Assembly (NCBI GenBank): GCA_002428985.1
Contig: DIYL01000028.1
Span: 1 to 45,284, forward strand
Direction: 5' to 3'
From: Anaerolineales bacterium UBA6055
Lineage (GTDB): Bacteria; Chloroflexota; Anaerolineae; Aggregatilineales; Phototrophicaceae
DNA: 45,284 nt
Position numbers and translations under genes: made by a program. Shown in pieces: positions 34,042 through 43,452 of the stretch; within the stretch, counting starts at the first letter, position 1, and every line of letters begins with the position of its first letter. The notes beneath the pieces were generated by a model. That model saw only the letters and a program-made list of their open reading frames with translations. It was not told the DNA's origin and did not search any database.

Positions 34042-35031
34042 ATGTCAGAAATTGACTTCCAAACTGATTTCGTTGGTAATGATAAACCAAGTGTTTCAGA
34101 AATTGTTGACACTATGAATCATGAAAATGAACAAGGTGTTTCGATTGTAAGCGGTATGGTTACAGAAGGGCTTTCTGATCTCGCTATTGAAGATCAAAAG
34201 ACTGTAAAGCTTGCCTGGGCAAGTCTTTCTCCAGATTATAAACATAAGGTTATTCAAGCGCTTGTTCATTCAAGTGAGAGTAGCTTTGAGTATGACTATA
34301 AATATATGGGGTTGATGGGGTTGTCTGATGATAGCCCCATGGTGAGAAGTGCTTCTATTGATCTATTGTGGGAAGAAGAGTCTCAAGAAGTGATGCAGTT
34401 ACTTTTGACTCTTATCGAGGAAGATGAATCGTCTCATGTTAGATCTCAGGCTCTAATTGGACTTGGTAAATATATTTTGCTTGGCGAGTACGGTGACATT
34501 CCGACTCACTTAGCTGAAAATGCTCAACAGCTTGTTTTACGACTATACAACGATCAGACCCAACCAATTGAGATAAGGCGTAGAGCTCTTGAAGCACTGT
34601 CAAATTCGAGCCATCCAAGCAAAGATAATTTGATTCGGCAAGCATATCAGAGTGATAATCATTTGCTAAAAGTTAGCTCGATTTTTGCAATGGGACGTAC
34701 TTGTGATTCAAAATGGCAAGATATGCTATTAGACGAGCTAGAGAGTGACGATCATGAGATTGTTTACGAAGCGGTTCGGGCATGTGGTGAAATACAATTA
34801 GAATCCAGTGTTCGTCAATTGAAAGAGCTGCTGTTATCAGACGATCACGAGATTGTCACAATGAGTATTTGGTCTCTTGGTGAAATTGGCGGTAAAGATT
34901 CAATCGACACTCTCTCAACGCTTCAAGAGACAGTTGAAGATGAGGACCTGCTAGATGTCATAGATGAAGCAATGGATACTGCAAGCTTCTCTATTATGGG
35001 GTCTTCGTTTGATTTTGACTTTGATGATTAA
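34042..35031 (+). CDS. HEAT-repeat protein
   Basis: The 329-aa acidic protein is built of helical repeats of about 30 residues, visible as DSPMVRSASIDLLWEEES, ESSHVRSQALIGLGKY, DDHEIVYEAVRACGEI and DDHEIVTMSIWSLGEIGG. These fit HEAT/PBS-lyase-like repeats used in protein-protein contacts. There is no catalytic motif, signal peptide or membrane helix, so it is probably cytosolic. It lies 20 bp after rseP and before a shared terminator, suggesting one transcript; a link to membrane-stress signalling is speculation. Confidence 0.8.
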   Translation: MSEIDFQTDFVGNDKPSVSEIVDTMNHENEQGVSIVSGMVTEGLSDLAIEDQKTVKLAWASLSPDYKHKVIQALVHSSESSFEYDYKYMGLMGLSDDSPMVRSASIDLLWEEESQEVMQLLLTLIEEDESSHVRSQALIGLGKYILLGEYGDIPTHLAENAQQLVLRLYNDQTQPIEIRRRALEALSNSSHPSKDNLIRQAYQSDNHLLKVSSIFAMGRTCDSKWQDMLLDELESDDHEIVYEAVRACGEIQLESSVRQLKELLLSDDHEIVTMSIWSLGEIGGKDSIDTLSTLQETVEDEDLLDVIDEAMDTASFSIMGSSFDFDFDD

Positions 35032-35055
35032 TATCATCTGGGATCGCAGTAATAG

Positions 35056-35080
35056 AAAAACCGCCATAAAGGCGGTTTTA
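35056..35080. terminator. Bidirectional intrinsic terminator
   Basis: AAAAACCGCC and GGCGGTTTT pair around the loop ATAAA, with T-runs on both strands. It separates the HEAT-repeat gene from the convergent SCP2 gene. Confidence 0.9.
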
Positions 35081-35084
35081 TTGT

Positions 35085-35411
35085 TTATGCAAACAGTGTT
35101 TGCATTTTCATTGCGATACTCATATCACCTTGGATTTTAATTTTCCCAGACATAAAGGCTTGCATGGCATTCATTTGTCCTGTTGACACTGCAAACCAGT
35201 CATCTGCTGCTGCTTTAAGTGTCATCGTTGGGTTATCAACACTACCTTCACCGTTTTCAGCACTTCCATTGGCGATTTTGACCCAGAACATACCACCATT
35301 ATCACCACTTAAATCAAACTGAATTACAGCATCAATACCATCAGCCTTTTCTGGAACAAGGCGATTGACCATTTCCGGGAAGATGCCTTTGATTTCTTCT
35401 GATGTTGCCAT
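35085..35411 (-). CDS. SCP2 sterol-carrier-domain protein
   Basis: The 108-aa product starts at ATG 35411 with GAGGAG about seven bases upstream; the frame extends to 35462 without support. It is a single SCP2 domain, a lipid-binding fold: EIKGIFPEMVNRLVPEK, VIQFDLSG, NPTMTLKAAADDWFAVSTGQMN and FMSGKIKIQGDMSIAMKMQTLF. SCP2 proteins carry sterols, fatty acyl chains or related lipids in the cytosol. It stands alone between a terminator and a divergent envelope gene. Confidence 0.92.
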   Translation of the reverse strand: MATSEEIKGIFPEMVNRLVPEKADGIDAVIQFDLSGDNGGMFWVKIANGSAENGEGSVDNPTMTLKAAADDWFAVSTGQMNAMQAFMSGKIKIQGDMSIAMKMQTLFA

Positions 35412-35499
35412 ATTTAACTCCTCATGAACATATAACCATATTTGATGGGGCTTAGTATACAATCATACAAGAAGACACCCAATAGTTGTTTGGAGTTAA

Positions 35500-36804
35500 A
35501 TGATGAAGTTTAGTTGGTATATTTTGAGTGTATGGGTAATTTCAATTTGTTTCATAGGGGGTAGTCATGCGCAAACCCCAATTATCAATCGTATTGATTT
35601 AGAGGGACAACTTGCATATATCGGTAGCGACTTTAATGTTTATACAATGAATTTATCTGACAGTGAGATTAATCAATTATCTACCGATGGCAGTCGACGC
35701 ACTCGCTACGAATTCCCGTCTTGGTCGATTGATGGACAATTAGCATATTTTTGTTGTTCTGTAAGAGGTAATGAGCCTCCAAGATTATCAATATATGTTT
35801 CTTCTGATGGTGTATCAGAAGGGCAAGAATTTTATAATCGCACAGGTGAACGACATGTTTACTCATACTGGTCTCCAACAACATGTATACAGGATGATTG
35901 TGTCGATTTAGCGGTTTTGGTGCAAAATTTTACACAACCCCTTCTTCGTGTCGATTTGTTTAATAGCCAAAGCAATACGATTACTAGTCAGAGAGGATTA
36001 GGCGAAGGTACACCATTTTACTTCAGCTGGAGCCCTACTGGCGAATCAATGGTTATTCATCGCAATAATAGCAGTTTACAGTATTATTCAGTTTCAAATA
36101 ATGCAACGAGTGTAGCATTCGAGGATACTCTTGGTAGCTTTCTTTCTCCTGATTGGTCTCCCATAGATGATCGCATATTGTTTTCATCATTATCTAGTAA
36201 TCAACAATCTCAATTAGTTATTGGTCAAGGTGGAAACGTAGAAACAATAAGTGATGAATTTAACGGTATTTTCTCATTTTCATGGGCACCTAATGGAAAA
36301 TATATTGCGTATCGCTATATCACTCAGGATACAGTATCACCTGTTTATGTAGTCGATACGGATTATGGTGAAATAATTTCTCAAAGCAATGTAAGCAGTG
36401 TATTTGCATTTTTCTGGTCACCGAACAGTGAGCAAATTGCTTACATTACCCTTGCGAATCCTCCTGGGTCGTTTGACATTGATAATAATCTAGGCGGAGA
36501 CACCACATATTTAATGCAAACTGGTGATGGGTTAGCATGGAACATTTTAGATGTTGAAAGTAACTCAAATACATTGCTTGATAGTTTTATTCCAACAATC
36601 GAGATGCAATATTTACTGACCAATTTCGATCAATTTGCACAAAGTCATAGCATATGGTCGCCGGATAGCGAGTATATTGTTTATAGTGAAATCAACGATT
36701 TGGATTCACCTGATCCTAGCATTACAATATTGAGTACTCGCAATGATAATCTAGATAAAATTCAAGTTGCTGATGGGGTTTTCGCAGTTTGGAGTTACAG
36801 ATAG
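35500..36804 (+). CDS. Secreted WD40/TolB-like beta-propeller protein
   Basis: The 434-aa protein has a signal peptide ending at SHA-Q (about residue 25). Six or so blades are marked by a repeated W-S-P-x-G/S motif: PSWSIDGQLAYF, FSWSPTGESMVIH, PDWSPIDDRILFSS, FSWAPNGKYIAYRY, FFWSPNSEQIAYI and IWSPDSEYIVYSE. This is the PD40/TolB propeller pattern, usually a binding scaffold. Two ATGs (35500 and 35503) follow GGAG; the second has the better spacing. The partner is unknown; the next genes are also envelope proteins. Confidence 0.85.
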   Translation: MMKFSWYILSVWVISICFIGGSHAQTPIINRIDLEGQLAYIGSDFNVYTMNLSDSEINQLSTDGSRRTRYEFPSWSIDGQLAYFCCSVRGNEPPRLSIYVSSDGVSEGQEFYNRTGERHVYSYWSPTTCIQDDCVDLAVLVQNFTQPLLRVDLFNSQSNTITSQRGLGEGTPFYFSWSPTGESMVIHRNNSSLQYYSVSNNATSVAFEDTLGSFLSPDWSPIDDRILFSSLSSNQQSQLVIGQGGNVETISDEFNGIFSFSWAPNGKYIAYRYITQDTVSPVYVVDTDYGEIISQSNVSSVFAFFWSPNSEQIAYITLANPPGSFDIDNNLGGDTTYLMQTGDGLAWNILDVESNSNTLLDSFIPTIEMQYLLTNFDQFAQSHSIWSPDSEYIVYSEINDLDSPDPSITILSTRNDNLDKIQVADGVFAVWSYR

Positions 36805-36828
36805 CAATTTAGTTTGGGAGAATTGAGA

Positions 36829-38397
36829 TTGCATAAGTTGATTCGCTTTATCTCTTATATAGTAGCGATTATATTGCTGGTCGGTTGTATGTCAGATCAG
36901 CCTCAAGTGATTGTCATTACATCTACTGCTGTGCTCAGTAATATACCAGAGCCAACAGCAGTACCTATAATTGCTACTATAGATTCTCAAATTTCTGCTA
37001 CACCAACCGTAATTGTGCAAGAAAATCCGACAACGCCACCGGAACAATATATTGTGCAATCTGGGGATACACTTTCTCAAATTGCACAACGATATAATGT
37101 GACGTTACAAGGTCTTATTAATCTCAATCAAATAAGTAATCCTAATTTGTTGGAGGTGGGACAAGTGTTGTTGTTACCGGCACCGCCAACCACTTTTACT
37201 CCGGAAATCATTATTGTTTCTAATTCGCAATTAGTTCGTTCTCCTAGTGGTATTGGTTTTGATATTGACTTATTTATCAACAATACTTCGGGATATATAA
37301 AAACTGCGACTGATATAGTTGATACCCGTTTATCAGATGGCTCAATTCGTAAAGACACATTATCAGCAAGTGGCGTCATCAAGCGAGTGGCTACTGAATA
37401 TAGTATAGACGAGCGCGTATTGCTGGCATTTTTACAATATCGCGCACGGTGGCTTACAGAATCTAATCTCTCTGATGAGTTAGTCAATTATCCATTGATC
37501 AGTGAAAGTGATTCAGCTGGTTTCGACAGATTCGGCTTATATAAACAATTGAGTTGGCTTGCGAATGAGATTAATAGAGGATATTACAGAACCAAATATC
37601 GAAACTTTAGCATATTGACGTTTAGAGATGGTATGCAGTTGCTGTACAATCAATCTGTGAATCCTGCAACAATTGCACTTCAATATGTTTTATCACTAAA
37701 CAATACGATTGAGCAATGGCGGACTGATGTTAGCGATAATGGATTTCAACAACTGTATTTAGATTTATTTGGCAATGAAGTTGAACTTGCCAGCGACCCT
37801 TTAAGAACAATATCAAGTCAACCACTGATGACCTTACCGTTTAAAAATGGTGATGTTTGGAGATTTACCGGTGGTTTTCATGGTGGCTGGGGTGGGGGTA
37901 GTGCTTGGGCAGCATTAGACTTTGCTCCCCCTGATGATCGACAGGATGGTGACCCATTCTGCTACATATCGGAGTATCCTGTTACTGCAGTCGCAAATGG
38001 TGTTATAGCAAGAAATATAGATGGTGGTTTAGTCTTAGATTTAGACGGTGACGGTGATGAACGGACCGGTTGGACAGTACTTTATTTGCATCTGACAGTA
38101 GATACATCAATTACACTCGGACAATCTGTAAGTGCAGGAGATGTGCTTGGGAATGCATCTTGTTTTGGTGGTTTTTCGACAGCTACCCATCTCCATATTG
38201 CTAGACGATATAATGGTGAGTGGATACCTGCTGATTGTATTGATTGCCAGAGTAATATCCCATTTGTGATGAGTAATTGGCAAGCAGTTGGGTTGGCAGG
38301 TCAAGAATACCAAGGATTTATGATCAATCTTGCCGATGACCAGCGGGTTGTTGCGGAACAGGGTAGAAATGTTGTTATAAATGAAATATCATGGTAA
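36829..38397 (+). CDS. LysM-M23 peptidase lipoprotein
   Basis: M23 enzymes cut peptide bridges in peptidoglycan. I place the start at TTG 36829, eight bases after GGGAG, which gives a clean lipoprotein signal with lipobox LVGC (C20); two other TTGs upstream are in frame. A LysM domain spans residues 74-117 (YIVQSGDTLSQIAQRYNVTL). A long middle region of about 220 residues follows (YLGLNNT-free, with WLTESNLSDELVNYPLI). The C-terminal domain has HGGWGGGSAWAALDFAPP and later THLHIARRY, the zinc-binding patterns of the LytM/M23 fold. The first His is further from the Asp than usual. It is 32 bp before an SH3b gene with similar wall-binding logic. Confidence 0.85.
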   Translation: MHKLIRFISYIVAIILLVGCMSDQPQVIVITSTAVLSNIPEPTAVPIIATIDSQISATPTVIVQENPTTPPEQYIVQSGDTLSQIAQRYNVTLQGLINLNQISNPNLLEVGQVLLLPAPPTTFTPEIIIVSNSQLVRSPSGIGFDIDLFINNTSGYIKTATDIVDTRLSDGSIRKDTLSASGVIKRVATEYSIDERVLLAFLQYRARWLTESNLSDELVNYPLISESDSAGFDRFGLYKQLSWLANEINRGYYRTKYRNFSILTFRDGMQLLYNQSVNPATIALQYVLSLNNTIEQWRTDVSDNGFQQLYLDLFGNEVELASDPLRTISSQPLMTLPFKNGDVWRFTGGFHGGWGGGSAWAALDFAPPDDRQDGDPFCYISEYPVTAVANGVIARNIDGGLVLDLDGDGDERTGWTVLYLHLTVDTSITLGQSVSAGDVLGNASCFGGFSTATHLHIARRYNGEWIPADCIDCQSNIPFVMSNWQAVGLAGQEYQGFMINLADDQRVVAEQGRNVVINEISW

Positions 38398-38429
38398 ATT
38401 GTCAATAGTTCAACAGATTGGATGTTTGA

Positions 38430-39176
38430 TTGAAACACCTACTTTGTTTCATTCTTATTCTAAGTTCATATACCATCACATTTGGACAGGTTAGACAATC
38501 TCCAACTCCTATAATTGTAAATCTCGTAACCCCTACACCTTTTATCAATCAACAAGTTGTTGCGACTGTAACACCTACATTTACCGCCACTCCAAGAGGC
38601 CCAGTGTTACTAGAAGTAAAAGAATCATCTGGTAGTGTAAATGTACGTGCCGAACCTGACCCAAACAGTGAGCGGTTTGGATCTATTGAATTTGGGACCC
38701 AGTATCAAGTGTTTCGACAATATTTTTTGTGGTATGAATTTCAGTATGATTTATCTCCAAGTGGTCGTGCTTGGGTATATGGTGAATTAGTTGATATTGT
38801 TGGAGATGCTACTGAAATTGAAGTAATTGATACATTAGATGATACTTCCGCCTTGTTGGATCCCGCTCTGCAATTTACTGAGACAGCACTTGCAATTACA
38901 ATTATCCCTGGTGGTATCGAAACAGCCACAGCTGGTGCTAGGATATTGAGTGTACCAACCAATATTAATGAAGCATCAATTGAAGTTGTAGATTTAACAC
39001 CATATCCAACATTTACATATCCGGCTGACATTGTTGCCATTGTACCAACTAACACAAATCAGCTGACATCTGAAACAACTTCGTCGCAACCTGGTCAAGT
39101 ACCACCATTATTTCCTATCTTGATGTTGGGTGGTTTTGGAATGATTGGTTTATTGGTGAGTTCATTGAGAGGATAA
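38430..39176 (+). CDS. Secreted SH3b-domain protein with C-terminal membrane helix
   Basis: The 248-aa product begins at TTG 38430 with a signal peptide (MKHLLCFILILSSYTITFGQ). A Thr/Pro linker follows, then a bacterial SH3 domain: SGSVNVRAEPDPNSERFGSIEFGTQYQVF and SGRAWVYGELVDIVG. A long Thr-rich spacer leads to one helix near the C-terminus (LFPILMLGGFGMIGLLVSSL) with a basic end, so the domain is probably held at the outer face of the membrane. SH3b domains often bind cell-wall peptides. It is 32 bp from the LysM-M23 gene and is probably co-transcribed with it. Confidence 0.8.
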   Translation: MKHLLCFILILSSYTITFGQVRQSPTPIIVNLVTPTPFINQQVVATVTPTFTATPRGPVLLEVKESSGSVNVRAEPDPNSERFGSIEFGTQYQVFRQYFLWYEFQYDLSPSGRAWVYGELVDIVGDATEIEVIDTLDDTSALLDPALQFTETALAITIIPGGIETATAGARILSVPTNINEASIEVVDLTPYPTFTYPADIVAIVPTNTNQLTSETTSSQPGQVPPLFPILMLGGFGMIGLLVSSLRG

Positions 39177-39204
39177 AGTCAGATGCTCTTATAGCACCTG
39201 ACTT
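39176..39204. terminator. Hairpin terminator between convergent genes
   Basis: AAGTCAG..TGC and GCA..CTGACTT pair with one A-C mismatch around loop TCTTATA. There is no long T-run, so its strength is uncertain. Confidence 0.5.
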
Positions 39205-39216
39205 AAATGATTGAGC

Positions 39217-39639
39217 TTAATAACTACCACAGGTACTGCAACCGTCGGTTGATCCTGCCTCTTGCCCATCTTCAGATTTGAACGAGTGCCCACAACCACA
39301 ACTTGATGCTGCATTAGGATTATCAATGCGGAATCCACCACCAATTAATGTGTCCACATAATCAACTGTAGCACCTTTAAGATATACCATACTGGTTGTA
39401 TCGATTAATAAGCGAACACCGTCTGCTTCCACAACAGTATCACCAGCTTCGGCTTCTTCTTGGAATGCCATTCCATATTGCATCCCTGAACATCCACCAC
39501 CTGTTACAAAAACACGCAACGCATGATTGGGAATTTCACGTTGTTGTAGGAGGTTTTTGATAATAGATACAGCTGATGGTGTTACTGTAAGGATTGAATT
39601 ATCAACTTTTACTTCATTAGGTTGTTCTAACAGCGTCAT
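39217..39639 (-). CDS. erpA: A-type iron-sulfur cluster carrier (ErpA/IscA family) with extra CxxC tail
   Basis: A-type carriers hold and deliver Fe-S clusters to target enzymes. The 140-aa protein has the family core: the GGGCSGMQYGM motif (Cys 1) and SSCGCGHSF (Cys 2 and 3). The usual end is just after CGCGxSF; here about 20 more residues follow, finishing in CSTCGSY, an additional CxxC. The start is ATG 39639, with a possible AAAGGAC site just upstream. It is isolated between envelope genes. Confidence 0.92.
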   Translation of the reverse strand: MTLLEQPNEVKVDNSILTVTPSAVSIIKNLLQQREIPNHALRVFVTGGGCSGMQYGMAFQEEAEAGDTVVEADGVRLLIDTTSMVYLKGATVDYVDTLIGGGFRIDNPNAASSCGCGHSFKSEDGQEAGSTDGCSTCGSY

Positions 39640-39856
39640 CAGTAGTCCTTTCGATCATACTATTGCATTGAATTGTATCACACTGTATATAGAGCGTCAA
39701 TTTTGTTGATACTTATTTATTTAATTCCTATTGTAATTATTTTGATACTTTCATTTATTCGATTTGCTTCATATTCTTATACTGATTATACTTATCATGT
39801 TAAGAAATTATGCGGGTTTACGCTGTAAATATACAATTGACTGGAGGTCAAATCGT

Positions 39857-41347
39857 ATGAAACCTCGCTTGATGTTTTTAGTCTTATTCATTGTAGCTAT
39901 AGTATTTGTAGGTCCAACATATCAGTTTGCATCTGCCGATGATAATGCACAACAAACTGTGTTTGGTTCTCCAATTCTAGTTGTAAATACTAGCTTTATG
40001 AACATACGTACAGGGCCGAGTGCGAGTTATGGGATTTTAGCCACAGTTCCGGGAGGCACTGAATTACCTGTTCTCGCAGTTTATGAAGATGGGGTTTGGT
40101 ATCAAGTTGCCACAAATGTTGGTGTCGGTTGGGTGAACTTCGAATTCACATTGGCGCGTGGGGATTTCTCTCGTGTGCCACAAATTAACTTTGGTGCTGT
40201 TGCTCCTGTAACAGGGAACGTGCCTGTTGCCTCCTTAGGACAAGGTGGTGGCGTAGTTGTGGCAACCACTGGTAGTAGTGGTGGGCTTCTGGCACAGACT
40301 GGGGTCTCCTTTATTGGTGGTGACTTGTATTCGGCTCCTGGTGGTAATTCACCTGTAGTGGTGGCGCTTGCACCAGCTGATGAAAATCGCGTATATCCGT
40401 TATTGGGTGTTGAGTTTATTGACAACCGTCCATTCTATCAAGTCAATTATGCACAATATGGTGTTGTCTGGAGCGATCGTTTCCGTGTGCGCCCATTGAA
40501 TTGTGGTGGCCAAACGGTTATTGAAGCAACTCGGGTTGTTGGTACCTTACCCATCGGTAATGCCACTTCATTTGAGTTCCAAACTGGAGATGAGATGATT
40601 GTTGCAGGTCCAGGGCGTGACGGGCTTATTGAAGTCCTTGCACCTGATGGATCACGCGGGCTAGTACCAGTCGATGCAACACAGTCTGCAACCACAGATA
40701 CTACTTATATCTGTGATGGTGTTGCGACAACATCGGTAGGTGTGCCAGTAACCACTGTCACAACAACAACAGTCAATCCTGGTCAAGGCGGTGGTGGTGT
40801 AACTGCTGCAGCGACCTCAGGTGCAAGGCTTGTGGTTAATACTGGCAACTTGAATATACGGTCAGGGCCGAGTGCGAGTTATGGGATTGTCGCAACGGTT
40901 CCTGGTGGTACGGAACTCCCAGTAACAGCTGTCTATGAAGATGGGATTTGGTATCAGGTTGCCACAAGTGCTGGTTTAGGTTGGGTGAACTTCGAATTCA
41001 CATTGGCGCGTGGGGACTTCTCTCGTGTACCACAAATTAACTTTGGTTCATTGACTGCTGCAAGTATTGGACAAGCCAATACAGCTACTGCAGTTACTTC
41101 CGTCGTAACATCGGCTGCTCGTGTTGTTGTGAATACACCTAATCTAAATGTTCGATCTGGTCCAAGTGCTCAATTCTCTGTTGTTGCAACTGTTTCTGGT
41201 GGTACTGAATTAGCTGTACTAGGCGTCGCTGATGATGGTGTCTGGTATTTAGTTGACGGTACTTTTGGACGTGGTTGGTTGAACAACGAGTTCGTACTAT
41301 TTAGAGGTGATTACAACGCTGTTCCAGTGCTTAATATCAATCCATAA
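39857..41347 (+). CDS. Secreted multi-SH3b protein with near-duplicate repeats
   Basis: The start is ATG 39857 with GGAGG about nine bases upstream; the frame extends to 39764 without a signal for translation. The 496-aa product has a signal peptide ending near FASA. Three clear SH3b domains share the motif VVNT..(L/M)N(I/V)R(S/T)GPSA: at about residues 42-110, 326-394 and 422-490. A fourth, diverged unit is near 145-220. The first two copies are almost identical over 70 residues, ending VNFEFTLARGDFSRVPQINFG. Such repeats usually bind peptidoglycan or matrix. No catalytic domain is seen. It has its own terminator. Confidence 0.88.
   Translation: MKPRLMFLVLFIVAIVFVGPTYQFASADDNAQQTVFGSPILVVNTSFMNIRTGPSASYGILATVPGGTELPVLAVYEDGVWYQVATNVGVGWVNFEFTLARGDFSRVPQINFGAVAPVTGNVPVASLGQGGGVVVATTGSSGGLLAQTGVSFIGGDLYSAPGGNSPVVVALAPADENRVYPLLGVEFIDNRPFYQVNYAQYGVVWSDRFRVRPLNCGGQTVIEATRVVGTLPIGNATSFEFQTGDEMIVAGPGRDGLIEVLAPDGSRGLVPVDATQSATTDTTYICDGVATTSVGVPVTTVTTTTVNPGQGGGGVTAAATSGARLVVNTGNLNIRSGPSASYGIVATVPGGTELPVTAVYEDGIWYQVATSAGLGWVNFEFTLARGDFSRVPQINFGSLTAASIGQANTATAVTSVVTSAARVVVNTPNLNVRSGPSAQFSVVATVSGGTELAVLGVADDGVWYLVDGTFGRGWLNNEFVLFRGDYNAVPVLNINP
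39980..40195 (+). repeat. SH3b repeat copy A (near-duplicate of 40832-41047)
   Basis: This segment encodes VVNTSFMNIRTGPSASYGI through SRVPQINFG. Runs of 20 or more identical bases are shared with copy B, notably around GGGCCGAGTGCGAGTTATGG and over the part encoding GWVNFEFTLARGDFSRV. Such DNA-level identity points to recent duplication or gene conversion. Confidence 0.9.
40832..41047 (+). repeat. SH3b repeat copy B
   Basis: Copy B of the near-duplicate repeat, 852 bp downstream of copy A and the same length. It carries scattered third-position changes in the first half and long identical runs in the second half. Confidence 0.9.
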
Positions 41348-41383
41348 TCCAGCTCTAAATTTAGTTTCATCTTTATGTTATAG

Positions 41384-41413
41384 AACACCCTATATTTTAG
41401 GGTGTTATTTTTT
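41384..41413 (+). terminator. Intrinsic terminator of the SH3b gene
   Basis: AACACCCTA and TAGGGTGTT pair around TATTT and are followed by ATTTTTTT. It lies between the SH3b gene and the ribosome site of the TPR gene. Confidence 0.9.
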
Positions 41414-41424
41414 GGGAGTCCTAT

Positions 41425-43446
41425 ATGCAAAATATAGCTGATAAATTTAAAGCAATCGGAAAATCACCACAAAGTGGTCGTTCTTCTTCCTCTATATTTG
41501 GTGATACAAATTTAACAAGAGCAATTGTTTCACAGACCACAAGAATTAGCCTTTACCCAATCATTAGCAAAAAATCACCTGAGCTTGCAATGGGAATCGC
41601 TTGTTGTCTAACATATCTTATTGAGCAATATAATAATATCAAGGTATATCAAGTTATTGCACGAATTGATGATAGTGATGATGATACTGAAGTAGGGTCA
41701 GATGATTATCAATTTAATCCAGAAGAATGGGAATTTGAAGGTTTAGACGATAACATCATTATCACAGGCGAGTTGTCGGAAGATTTTACAATTCATATTC
41801 ATATAGATATGAATTTAGTCCAAGAGGGCAAAGAGATTGATTTGTCATTTGAGTTTGAAGATTTAAATACCACGATATTAAACTTGCCTGTAATTGCTAG
41901 AGGAATTATTGAAGAAATTGTAGATTCACCGCCGACAGAACTTATCATTACTTATCCTGATGACAAAAAATTAGAAACTCAGACACTGAATACTGTGTTG
42001 GAAAATACATTCTATTGGAATCTAGATCTTTATTTGTATTTGTGGGGCGTAGAGTGGCCTGATGACGAAATTACCGAGCAATTCGATGATATGATAACAC
42101 TTTGCGAGTCAACTCAGAGTCAGTTTGTTACTTGGTGCCTTAGTATGATGGCGAAGCAGGTCATGCAAATCGGCCTTGATGTCATTGGTGATGTTATCAT
42201 ACCTCAGATCAGTAAGGTGTCTGAGTGTGATAGTCGAAAAGACATATCAACTTCTGCATTGAGTACTAGTTTAGCTAATCTGGGATATGTGACTCAAGCT
42301 GTTAATATGATCGAAAGCGCTGCGCGAGATGAAAAGACAAGCTCTCAACTATGGTTCTCCATAATTAATGTCTATCTTAAGGCTAATCAGTTTAACAAAG
42401 CTGTTGATTCCAACCAGCAGGCATTAGAGCTGCGGAATGCAGATTATCGATTATATTGGATGTACCATCAACTTTTAAATACAGCAGAGGCAAATGATAT
42501 ATTCATCGAAGAATTAGTGTTAATTGATCCAGATGACATCCAAGAAGATGAACAGGTGACATATGAGGTTATTGAGGCTTTAAAAGTTTGTTTTCAACAT
42601 AATCCCGACAATATTACTATTCTGTACACTTTGCTTAAATACCTTATAGATGTTGAGCACGATGAACTTTGGGAGCACTTTCGCAAGTTGCTAGAAGCTA
42701 ATGCTGCTTTTCCGGTTGTTCGGGATATTATTGAGCGATTCTATGATTTATACGACTTAGCACAAGCATTTGAAATTCTTGAGGAATTTCAGAAGTTAAA
42801 TACACAGAGCTCAAGTGCTTTAGTTTACCAGGCACAGTTAGAATTGCTGGATGGTCATGCAGAAACAGCCAAAGAATTACTTAATCAAGCTTCAAAACTA
42901 CTAGAAGAGAATAATGGCGATGTTAATGATGCTGATCTTCAGGTAGAGATTCCTAGACTCTTGCTGGTAGCAACATTCGAGGGTTTTGAAAGTAAGTATT
43001 CAGATATTTTGATCATGCTCGATGCTGGTAAAGCTATCCCTGAACAAAGTGTAGAACTGCTCGAATCAGCATTAGAAGTTGCTCCACAATTTGCAGATAT
43101 TTATGTTGCTTTAGCAAGATGTTATTTACAATGGAATGATATTGACGGAGCATCAGAAGTCATATCAGAAGCGATACAAACAATTGGCAATCACCCACGT
43201 GTTGACCAGGTAAACTCTCAAATTCACTGGAAAAAAGGTGATCAGCAAAAAGCATTAGAAACTCTTAATTATGCAATCGATGATGCACCAAACGATGTTT
43301 TGTTGTTATCTCAAATGGCTCAATTTTTGATTGAAAACAGACAGCTTGATGATTCAAAACGCTATATTGAAAGGGCTGAGGTTATTGCACCATCGCATCC
43401 AGAAATTTGGAAGTTGCGCAAATTGATTGCTGATCAAGTAGATTGA
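41425..43446 (+). CDS. Large TPR-repeat protein
   Basis: The 673-aa acidic protein starts at ATG 41425 with GGGAG six bases upstream. Residues 1-270 are non-repeat and rich in Asp/Glu (DDSDDDTEVGSDDYQFNPEEWEFEG). From about 280 it is helical repeats with the TPR pattern: LANLGYVTQAVNMIESA, YLKANQFNKAVDSNQQALELRN, VALARCYLQWNDIDGASEVISEAI and QIHWKKGDQQKALETLNYAIDDAP. There is no signal peptide or membrane helix. It is probably a cytosolic adaptor; partners are unknown. It is convergent with the YigZ gene, 7 bp apart. Confidence 0.85.
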   Translation: MQNIADKFKAIGKSPQSGRSSSSIFGDTNLTRAIVSQTTRISLYPIISKKSPELAMGIACCLTYLIEQYNNIKVYQVIARIDDSDDDTEVGSDDYQFNPEEWEFEGLDDNIIITGELSEDFTIHIHIDMNLVQEGKEIDLSFEFEDLNTTILNLPVIARGIIEEIVDSPPTELIITYPDDKKLETQTLNTVLENTFYWNLDLYLYLWGVEWPDDEITEQFDDMITLCESTQSQFVTWCLSMMAKQVMQIGLDVIGDVIIPQISKVSECDSRKDISTSALSTSLANLGYVTQAVNMIESAARDEKTSSQLWFSIINVYLKANQFNKAVDSNQQALELRNADYRLYWMYHQLLNTAEANDIFIEELVLIDPDDIQEDEQVTYEVIEALKVCFQHNPDNITILYTLLKYLIDVEHDELWEHFRKLLEANAAFPVVRDIIERFYDLYDLAQAFEILEEFQKLNTQSSSALVYQAQLELLDGHAETAKELLNQASKLLEENNGDVNDADLQVEIPRLLLVATFEGFESKYSDILIMLDAGKAIPEQSVELLESALEVAPQFADIYVALARCYLQWNDIDGASEVISEAIQTIGNHPRVDQVNSQIHWKKGDQQKALETLNYAIDDAPNDVLLLSQMAQFLIENRQLDDSKRYIERAEVIAPSHPEIWKLRKLIADQVD

Positions 43447-43452
43447 GTAAGA

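Noticed and set aside
39764..39856. Upstream extension of the SH3b gene
   Set aside because: ATG 39857 has a GGAGG site and begins a normal signal peptide; the upstream part is hydrophobic and without a ribosome site.
39980..41047. SH3b repeats as a CRISPR or transposon feature
   Set aside because: The repeats are long, few, in frame and encode a known domain; there are no spacers of fixed size and no terminal inverted repeats.
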